This document shows, piece after piece, positions 1 through 5,287 of a stretch of 6,555 nt of DNA. Position 1 is the first letter of the stretch, and the number at the start of each line of letters is the position of its first letter. Below the pieces are notes generated by a model. That model was not told the DNA's origin. It did no database searches and worked only from the letters and a program-made list of their open reading frames with translations. The stretch is from Acidobacteriaceae bacterium. GTDB lineage: Bacteria > Acidobacteriota > Terriglobia > Terriglobales > Acidobacteriaceae. The stretch covers positions 1-6,555 of the forward strand of contig JASHUF010000238.1 in the NCBI GenBank assembly GCA_030040175.1. Direction: 5' to 3'. The translations under genes and the position numbers were made by a program.

Positions 1-31
1 GCTGAAGCCCGTACCCTTCAAGCGATCTAAG

Positions 32-44
32 CCGCAGCACGCGG
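32..44 (-). terminator. Weak hairpin just after the EF-G-like stop codon
   Basis: On the minus strand the stop codon of the EF-G-like gene is followed at once by CCGC-GTGCT-GCGG, a 4-bp perfect stem with a 5-nt loop, which can lengthen by A:T pairs on both sides if one base bulges. There is no U-tract after it, only CTTAGAT, so an intrinsic terminator is a weak reading. Its place directly behind a stop codon is the only support. Bases 1-31 show nothing else that I can assign. Confidence 0.2.
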
Positions 45-2180
45 TTATTCCTCTTCCTCCTCGATGGGCCGCTTGGCGTTCAAGAGGATTTTTTCGGCGA
101 CGAGTTGGGGGACGATGTCGTAGTGGTCGACTTCCATGCGGTAGCTGCCCTTGCCCTGGGTCATGGAGGTGAGCTGGGTGCCGTAGGTGAGCATCTCGGC
201 CATGGGCACCTGGGCGTTGATGACGGTGGAGCGGGCGCGGGAGTCCATGCCCTGGACGCGGCCGCGGCGGCCGTTGAGGTCGCCCATGAGAGCGCCGGCG
301 AATTCCTCCGGCGCCTCGATTTCGACTTTCATGATGGGTTCGAGCAGGCAGGGCTTGGCCTGCTCCATGGCTTTGCGGAATGCAATGCGCCCGGCGGTCT
401 TGAAGCTGAGCTCGTTCGAGTCGACGTCGTGATAGCTGCCGTCGTAGAGGATGACCTTGAAGTCGACGACGGGGTAGCCGGCGAGATAGCCGCGCGCGGC
501 CGACTCGACGATGCCTTTTTCCACGGCGGGGATGAAGTTGCGCGGGATGGCGCCGCCGAAGATATCGTTTTCGAACGCGAAGCCGCCGCCGCGCGGGAGC
601 GGCTCCATTTTGATCTTGCAATCGCCGAACTGGCCGTGGCCGCCGGTCTGTTTCTTGTGGCGGCCCTGGGCGTCGGCCTTGCCGCGGATGGTTTCGCGGT
701 AGGGGACCTTGGGGGCTTTCAGAGTCACTTCGGCGTGGTAGCGCTTTTTGAGCCGGGAGACGATGGCCTCAATGTGCGGCTGGCCGGCGCCGGCGATGAG
801 AAACTCGTTGGTCTGGGGATCGCGGAAGAAGCGGATGAGGAGATCCTCTTCCATCAATTTGTGGATGGCGGGGGCGAGCTTGTCTTCGTCGGCGCGGGAT
901 TTGGGCTCGATGGCATAGGTCATGGCCGGCTCAGGCAGCGCGGCGAGAGCGACCTGGATGTCGGCGCCTTTTACCCCCAGCGTGTCGCCGGTGAGGGTGT
1001 CGCGCAGCTTGGCCACGGCGCCCAGGTCGCCGGCGTGGAGCTCGGGGACTTCGACGGCTTTGCGGCCCTGCATGACAGAGAGGTGGGAGAACTTTTCCTG
1101 CCCGCGGCGGGTGTAGTTCTCGAGCGTAGCGTCGTTCTTGACGATGCCGGAGAGGACTTTGAAGAAGCTGATGCGGCCCGCGAAGGGATCGGACATGGTT
1201 TTGAAGACAAAGACGGCGGCGGGCTCGGCGTCAGCGACTTTGCGCGTGGGGGTTTCGGCTTCAGAGGCTGCGCCGTTGGCGGCGACGGCGACGGCGGAGG
1301 TGACGGGGACAGGGGCTCGTTCGATCGGCGCGGGCGCGTAGACTTTCAAAAAATCCAGAAGATGATCGAGGGCCATGTTGGCCAGGCCGCTCGAAAAGAG
1401 CACGGGAAAGATGCGGTCTTCGCGGATGGCTTCATGGAGCGCGGCGATGAGATGGTCTTCGGGGATGGTGCCCTTCTCGAAGAATTCCTCCATCAACTCG
1501 TCTTTGCCTTCGGCCACGAGCTCGACGAGGGCTTCGTGGCGGGCTTTGGCATCGGCAGCGAGCGCGGCGGGAATTTCGGCGGAGACTTTGCCGCGGCCGT
1601 CGCCGCCGGGCGTGTAAGTGTAGGCCTCCATGGTGACGAGATCGACCACGCCGTGAAAGCCGTTGGCGTCAGAGATGGGCAACTGGACGGGCACACAGTT
1701 GCGGCCCCAGCGCTCGTGGAGATCGTCGAGGAGCGCGCTCAAGCCTGAGCCGCCGCCGGCTTTGGGGTGGTCCATCTGATTGACGAGGACGATGCGGGGA
1801 ACGTTGGCTTCCTCAGCGTAGCGCCAGACGCGCTCGGTCACGGGCTCCACGCCGTTCTGCGCATTGACAACCACGATGGCGGATTCGACGGGCAGCAGCG
1901 CGGCGCGGGCCTCGTGGGTGAACATGTGGAAGCCGGGGGTGTCGACGAGGTTGATCTTGACGCCCTGCCACTCGGCGAAGGCGACGGCGTTCTGCATGGT
2001 GGCGCCGCGGGCTACCTCCTCTTCGTCATAGGCGGTGACGGCGGAGCCGTCTTCAACGCGGCCCTGCGCGGGGGTCATCTTGGCGGCATGCAGCATGGCG
2101 GCAATGAGCGTGGTTTTGCCGCTGTGCGCATGCCCCGCTACAGCGACGTTGCGGATGTCGGTGCCGGGGTAAGATTTCAT
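45..2180 (-). CDS. fusA: EF-G-like translational GTPase (elongation factor G paralogue)
   Basis: 711 residues, the usual length for EF-G, a cytosolic GTPase that drives tRNA-mRNA translocation on the ribosome. Seen in order: P-loop GHAHSGKT (16-23); switch I RGATM (59-62 region); switch II DTPGF (80-84); G4 NQMD (134-137); G5 SSG (263-265); an Ala/Pro/Val-rich linker (about 283-318); domain II (about 320-410); domain III (about 415-490); domain IV with HKKQTGGHGQFG (508-519) and the tip YHDVDSNE (583-590, keeping the tip His); domain V with LLEPIMKVE (612-620), GDLNGRRG and SMTQGKGSY; and a run of five Glu at the C-terminus. The start is fixed by an AAGGAG box 9 nt upstream. Canonical EF-G has AHIDAGKT, DTPGH and NKMD. 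Here the switch II His is Phe and the G4 Lys is Gln, marking this as the EF-G-like/EF-G2 paralogue group rather than the main fusA of the str operon, and no rpsL, rpsG or tuf is adjacent. Whether it translocates, recycles ribosomes or acts in stress cannot be told from sequence. The symbol is the family name only. Confidence 0.93.
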   Translation of the reverse strand: MKSYPGTDIRNVAVAGHAHSGKTTLIAAMLHAAKMTPAQGRVEDGSAVTAYDEEEVARGATMQNAVAFAEWQGVKINLVDTPGFHMFTHEARAALLPVESAIVVVNAQNGVEPVTERVWRYAEEANVPRIVLVNQMDHPKAGGGSGLSALLDDLHERWGRNCVPVQLPISDANGFHGVVDLVTMEAYTYTPGGDGRGKVSAEIPAALAADAKARHEALVELVAEGKDELMEEFFEKGTIPEDHLIAALHEAIREDRIFPVLFSSGLANMALDHLLDFLKVYAPAPIERAPVPVTSAVAVAANGAASEAETPTRKVADAEPAAVFVFKTMSDPFAGRISFFKVLSGIVKNDATLENYTRRGQEKFSHLSVMQGRKAVEVPELHAGDLGAVAKLRDTLTGDTLGVKGADIQVALAALPEPAMTYAIEPKSRADEDKLAPAIHKLMEEDLLIRFFRDPQTNEFLIAGAGQPHIEAIVSRLKKRYHAEVTLKAPKVPYRETIRGKADAQGRHKKQTGGHGQFGDCKIKMEPLPRGGGFAFENDIFGGAIPRNFIPAVEKGIVESAARGYLAGYPVVDFKVILYDGSYHDVDSNELSFKTAGRIAFRKAMEQAKPCLLEPIMKVEIEAPEEFAGALMGDLNGRRGRVQGMDSRARSTVINAQVPMAEMLTYGTQLTSMTQGKGSYRMEVDHYDIVPQLVAEKILLNAKRPIEEEEE

Positions 2181-2189
2181 GCGGTGGTT

Positions 2190-2195
2190 CTCCTT
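2190..2195 (-). promoter_or_regulatory. Ribosome binding site of the EF-G-like gene
   Basis: The minus strand reads AAGGAG, then nine bases, then the ATG at 2180. This is a strong, well-spaced Shine-Dalgarno sequence and supports that start. It contrasts with folK and tgt, which have no usable site. Confidence 0.8.
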
Positions 2196-2258
2196 AATCG
2201 CGCAAGGGGTTCATGTCCCACCTTAGCCACAAAAACAAGGACGTGGCGACGGTGGGGC

Positions 2259-2275
2259 GCCCAGCGAATCTGGGC
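2259..2275. repeat. Perfect hairpin in the divergent intergenic region
   Basis: GCCCAG-CGAAT-CTGGGC forms a 6-bp perfect stem with a 5-nt loop. If the EF-G-like gene is transcribed from the candidate promoter near 2326, this hairpin lies inside its roughly 140-nt 5' leader. No U-tract follows on either strand. A partial direct repeat of its left arm (CCCAGCG) recurs at 2284-2290. The role is unknown; it could be a leader structure, an operator or chance in GC-rich DNA. Confidence 0.35.
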
Positions 2276-2325
2276 TCCGGGCACCCAGCGGAGGTTTTCG
2301 GGGATGCGCCTGCGCCGAAACACGG

Positions 2326-2334
2326 ATGCTATCA
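2326..2334 (-). promoter_or_regulatory. Candidate extended -10 promoter for the EF-G-like gene
   Basis: The minus strand reads TGATAGCAT, a TGn extended -10 followed by TAGCAT. It shares the 8-mer pattern GATAGnnT with the elements before folK and tgt. Transcription would start near 2319, giving a leader of about 140 nt that carries the 2259-2275 hairpin and the Shine-Dalgarno sequence. No convincing -35 hexamer is seen, which an extended -10 would tolerate. Confidence 0.3.
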
Positions 2335-2447
2335 CACGAGGAGTGGGAACGTCCTGTGACTCCGGGCACGCGCGCGGCATGGCGGCGCAGGAATGGTGGG
2401 AGGGCGGCTCCAGGGGCCTTTTCAGGATGGTTTGCCGCGCGACGCGC

Positions 2448-2455
2448 GATAGTCT
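2448..2455 (+). promoter_or_regulatory. Candidate -10 box of folK, leaderless geometry
   Basis: GATAGTCT contains a -10-like TAGTCT (2450-2455) followed by six bases and then the folK ATG at 2462, which is where transcription would begin. The intervening GGAGG (2456-2460) ends only one base before the ATG, too close for normal Shine-Dalgarno pairing. The TAG inside the box is in frame with folK, so the gene cannot start further upstream. The element and its spacing are repeated before tgt. No good -35 is visible. Confidence 0.5.
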
Positions 2456-2461
2456 GGAGGC

Positions 2462-3055
2462 ATGCCGATTGCCTATGTTGGGCTTGGCGCAAATCTTCCC
2501 GGACCGGCCGGGCCGCCGGAGGCCGCGCTGGCCGCAGCGCTGAAAAGCCTTGCGAAACTGGGGCGCCTGGTTGCGCGCTCGAGTCTCTATTCAACGGCTC
2601 CGGTCGGGCTCACGGAGCAGCCGCGGTTTCTGAATGCCGTGGCGGCGCTGGAAACGGAGCTTGCGCCGCGGGCGCTGCTCGAGGCGCTGCTTGGAATCGA
2701 GCGCGGGCTGGGGCGTGACCGGTCCACCGGCCAGGAGAACGGACCGCGCACGCTGGACCTGGACATTCTTCTCTATGGCGACCTGGTGCTGCGCGAGGAC
2801 GGGCTCACGATTCCGCACCCGCGCCTGGCCGAGCGCGCCTTTGTTTTGGCGCCGCTCCGCGAAATTGCGCCCCAGGTACGCGATCCGCGCACGGGAGCGA
2901 CCGTGGGAGAATTGTATGAGCGCGTGAGCCGGGAAGGCGCGTCTAAGGATGTACCTGATGCCGTGGTGCACGTGGAAAGCGAAGGTTGGCGCGCTGGCGC
3001 TGGGAATGCTGGCGGCGGCGATGCGGGCGCAGGCTCCGATCGCGATCACGGTTGA
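2462..3055 (+). CDS. folK: 2-amino-4-hydroxy-6-hydroxymethyldihydropteridine pyrophosphokinase (HPPK)
   Basis: Cytosolic enzyme of folate synthesis that moves pyrophosphate from ATP to 6-hydroxymethyl-7,8-dihydropterin, giving the substrate of dihydropteroate synthase (FolP). Family signatures seen: N-terminal AYVGLGANL (4-12), QPRFLNAV (53-60), GPRTLDLDILLYG (94-106) with the two Mg-binding Asp at 99 and 101 and the Arg at 96, and IPHPRL (117-122). The position of E. coli Trp89 is Asn here. The HPPK fold should end near residue 158-160. The frame continues to 197 with a Gly/Ala-rich tail that lies entirely over the start of the receptor gene. In that tail the third codon positions are only about half G or C, against nearly 90% in the receptor frame, so the tail looks like a by-product. 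The start agrees with the family N-terminus. The other folate genes are not in the window. Confidence 0.92.
   Translation: MPIAYVGLGANLPGPAGPPEAALAAALKSLAKLGRLVARSSLYSTAPVGLTEQPRFLNAVAALETELAPRALLEALLGIERGLGRDRSTGQENGPRTLDLDILLYGDLVLREDGLTIPHPRLAERAFVLAPLREIAPQVRDPRTGATVGELYERVSREGASKDVPDAVVHVESEGWRAGAGNAGGGDAGAGSDRDHG
2945..2949 (+). promoter_or_regulatory. Ribosome binding site deciding the receptor start
   Basis: AAGGA ends eight bases before the ATG at 2958, which is good Shine-Dalgarno spacing. The in-frame ATG at 2949 overlaps the last base of this site and so could not use it. The site lies inside the folK 3' tail, which suggests translational coupling of the receptor to folK. Confidence 0.6.
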
Positions 3056-5228
3056 GGATGGCGGCGGCAAGGCAGTAGCCGGCGCGATGGTGAGCGGTGG
3101 CACAGGAAAGACGCTCGGCAGCACGGATGCGTCGGGAGAGTTGAATGTCCTGTGTGCGGCGCCGTGCCGCATCGAGGTGGCTGCGCCGGGATTCGTTACG
3201 CAGAGCGTGGCGCTCGCCGGTGCCACGACCATCCGGCTGCAGCCGGCTGCAGCTTCAGAGCAGATTTCGGTCACGGCGTATCGCGCGCCGCTGGGGGAGC
3301 TCGAAAGCCCGGCGACGACGCGCGTGCTCGAGGCGCGTGCGCTGCGAACATCGGCGGCCACTACCTTGGACGACCAGATGCGGCAGCTTCCGGGCGTAGA
3401 GCTCTTCCGCCGCTCGCCTTCGCTGGTGGCGAATCCGACCTCGCAGGGCATCAGCTTGCGCGGGCTCGGCTCGACCTCGGCCAGCCGCACGCTGGTGATG
3501 GAAGACGATGTGCCGCTCAACGATCCTCTCGGGGGATGGATCCACTGGGAAGAGCAGCCGGAGCTGGCGATCCGCGACATCGAGCTGGTGCGCGGAGGCG
3601 CGGGCAGCCTGTACGGATCGAGCGCGATCGGCGGGGTGATCAACGAAGTGAGCGCGCGCCCTTCAAGCGACAGTGCGGAGGTGAGCGCGAGCTACGGCGG
3701 CGAGGAGACCTACGACGAGAGCGTGCTGGCGGAGGGGAAGCGCGGGCCGTGGGGCGTGCTGGGCGCAGGCGGCGTGATCGGCACCGACGGCTACATCCAG
3801 GAGGCGCCGTTTCAGCAGGGACCAATCGACCAGCCGAGCAATGTGCACAGCCAGAATGCGCTCCTGCTGGGCGAGCACGCGAGCGCCGCGCTGCGGCTGT
3901 TTGCGCGCGTGAGCGCGTTCGACGAGCAGCGGCACAACGGGACGCCGTATCAGTTCAACGCCACGCGGCTGGGGCGCTATGTTCTGGGCGGCAACTGGAA
4001 GACGGCGCGCAGCGCGGCGCTCGATGTGCGCCTGTACGGCGCCGACGAGCGTTACCGGCAGACGTTCTCGAGCATCTCCAATACGCCGGGCGCGGCCGAT
4101 CCCCTGTGCACCTATCGCTGCAGCGAGATCCCCACGCGGTATTCCTATATTCCAGACAATGAACTGGGCGCGGCTCTTCATTGGAGCCAGCCGCTGGGTG
4201 CGGGGCTGCTGCTGGTGGCGGGCGCCGATGCGCACGATACGCGGGTGTGGGACCGGGAGCAGACCTTCGGCAGCACGGCGGCGCTCACCCTGCTGCACGA
4301 TCATCAGCGCGACTCCGGCGCGTATGCGGAGGCGATGTGGGTGCGCGGTGCGTGGACGCTGACGGCTTCAGCGCGCCTGGACTGGTTTCAGAATTACGAC
4401 GGCCGGGAAACGGAATGGAACGGCGCCGCGTGGACGCCGACGGCCGCGCAGCCGCCCGAGCAGGGCGAGCGGCTCTTCGATCCGCGCGCGGGGCTTGCGC
4501 GCAAGATTGCCGAACACTGGGCGCTTTCAGCTTCGGGGTTTCGCGCCTTTCGCGCGCCCACGCCCAACGAGCTCTACCGCTCCACGCAGGTGGGCGACGA
4601 GCTGACGCTGCCCAACAACCACCTGCTGAGCGAGCGCGCGACGGGATGGGAAGCGGGACTGGCCGTGGAACGCGCGTGGGGCACGGCGCGCGCCAGCTAT
4701 TTTCTTACCGAGGTGAACCGGCCGATCACGGCGCTGACGACGAATCCGAATTCGTCGCCGATTCTGCTGGTGCGGGAAAACCTGGGACAGATCGAGAGCC
4801 GCGGCGTTTCTCTTGATTTTGGATTGGCGCCGAGGCGATGGCTGGTATTGGACGGCGGCTACCAGTATGCGCATGCGGTGGTGTCGCGGGGCGCGCAAGA
4901 CTACGGCAAGTGGATTCCGGAGGTGGCGCGCAACCTGGCCACGCTGAACGCACGGGCGACGAGGACACGGCTGGGCACGCTGGCTCTCGAAAGCCGGTTG
5001 AGCGGGCGCATGTACGACGACGATGCCAACGCGTATCTCCTGCACAGCTATTTCCGGGTGGATGCATACGGCTCGCACGACTTGGGACCGCGATGGGAGG
5101 TTTTTGCCGCGGGCGAAAACCTGCTCGACCGCTCCATTGAGGTCTCAAAGACGCCGACCACCACGCTGGGCCAGCCGCGCGTGGCGCGCGCGGGTTTCCG
5201 GTTGCGCCTGGGCCGGGCAGAACACTGA
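2958..5228 (+). CDS. TonB-dependent outer-membrane receptor with N-terminal carboxypeptidase-regulatory-like domain
   Basis: 756 residues from this ATG (759 from the ATG at 2949, less likely because only 2958 has a spaced ribosome site). Residue numbers here count from 2958. A signal peptide (1-26: basic WKAK, hydrophobic core, cleavage after AQA) leads to a carboxypeptidase-regulatory-like beta domain (about 28-97, with GKAVAGA, TDASG and AAPGF). A TonB-box-like stretch EQISVTAY follows (101-108), then the plug (about 115-230; LPGVEL, ISLRGLGSTSASRTLV, ELVRGGAGSLYGSSAIGGVI). The rest is a 22-strand-type barrel with NLATLNARAT, GENLLDR and a final strand ARAGFRLRLG, ending in AEH rather than the usual terminal Phe. 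Such receptors use TonB-ExbBD energy to import scarce, bulky ligands (siderophores, cobalamin, sugars). Cys pairs CxxxC occur in the N-terminal domain (66 and 70) and in a probable outer loop (384 and 388). No residue pattern names the ligand. It sits in a probable transcript with folK; tgt has its own candidate promoter. Confidence 0.9.
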   Translation: MPWCTWKAKVGALALGMLAAAMRAQAPIAITVEDGGGKAVAGAMVSGGTGKTLGSTDASGELNVLCAAPCRIEVAAPGFVTQSVALAGATTIRLQPAAASEQISVTAYRAPLGELESPATTRVLEARALRTSAATTLDDQMRQLPGVELFRRSPSLVANPTSQGISLRGLGSTSASRTLVMEDDVPLNDPLGGWIHWEEQPELAIRDIELVRGGAGSLYGSSAIGGVINEVSARPSSDSAEVSASYGGEETYDESVLAEGKRGPWGVLGAGGVIGTDGYIQEAPFQQGPIDQPSNVHSQNALLLGEHASAALRLFARVSAFDEQRHNGTPYQFNATRLGRYVLGGNWKTARSAALDVRLYGADERYRQTFSSISNTPGAADPLCTYRCSEIPTRYSYIPDNELGAALHWSQPLGAGLLLVAGADAHDTRVWDREQTFGSTAALTLLHDHQRDSGAYAEAMWVRGAWTLTASARLDWFQNYDGRETEWNGAAWTPTAAQPPEQGERLFDPRAGLARKIAEHWALSASGFRAFRAPTPNELYRSTQVGDELTLPNNHLLSERATGWEAGLAVERAWGTARASYFLTEVNRPITALTTNPNSSPILLVRENLGQIESRGVSLDFGLAPRRWLVLDGGYQYAHAVVSRGAQDYGKWIPEVARNLATLNARATRTRLGTLALESRLSGRMYDDDANAYLLHSYFRVDAYGSHDLGPRWEVFAAGENLLDRSIEVSKTPTTTLGQPRVARAGFRLRLGRAEH

Positions 5229-5254
5229 GGAAAGTAGACAGAGACGGCCGAAAA

Positions 5255-5267
5255 CGTCCTCCGGACG
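5255..5267. repeat. Short inverted repeat upstream of tgt
   Basis: CGTCC-TCC-GGACG is a perfect 5-bp inverted repeat in the 59-bp gap between the receptor and tgt. It ends eight bases before the candidate -10 hexamer, covering the -35/spacer zone. No U-run follows, so a terminator for the receptor transcript is doubtful. An operator site is possible but unproven, and a 5-bp repeat can arise by chance here. Confidence 0.3.
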
Positions 5268-5273
5268 ACGCTC

Positions 5274-5281
5274 GATAGAAT
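5274..5281 (+). promoter_or_regulatory. Candidate -10 box of tgt, leaderless geometry
   Basis: GATAGAAT holds TAGAAT (5276-5281), a good -10 hexamer match, followed by six bases and then the GTG start of tgt. Transcription would start on or next to that GTG. No purine-rich ribosome site lies between them. The TAG in the box is in frame and closes the frame upstream, so the only start choices are CTG 5285 and GTG 5288. No convincing -35 is seen. The design matches that before folK. Confidence 0.55.
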
Positions 5282-5287
5282 CGACTG

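Noticed and set aside
1..30. A possible C-terminus of a plus-strand gene (nine codons reading AEARTLQAI, then TAA at 28-30)
   Set aside because: Nine codons are too few to separate a gene end from chance. It is a plausible convergent neighbour of the EF-G-like gene but cannot be supported from this window.
105..1748. A very long open frame on the plus strand opposite the EF-G-like gene
   Set aside because: The predicted protein is a low-complexity run of Gly, Ala, Val, Asp and His with no recognisable motif. It is the expected antisense shadow of a GC-rich coding sequence with few stop codons.
2177..2380. A small Arg-rich open frame in the divergent region upstream of the EF-G-like gene
   Set aside because: No ribosome site supports its start, it overlaps the EF-G-like start codon region, and its composition is what random GC-rich DNA gives. 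Better explained as a leader and promoter region.
2456..2460. GGAGG just before the folK ATG as a ribosome binding site
   Set aside because: It ends one base before the ATG, too close for normal initiation, and no later in-frame ATG keeps the conserved FolK N-terminus. The leaderless reading fits better.
2181..2461. A riboswitch or small RNA in the divergent intergenic region
   Set aside because: Only one short hairpin is seen, with no recognisable riboswitch core and no terminator with a U-tract.
2949..2951. ATG at 2949 as the receptor start
   Set aside because: It overlaps the AAGGA site, while the ATG at 2958 is spaced eight bases from it and still gives a complete signal peptide. It cannot be excluded entirely.
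2591..3643. A 350-codon minus-strand frame opposite folK and the receptor start
   Set aside because: Ser/Arg/Ala-rich translation without motifs, fully covered by two recognised plus-strand genes.
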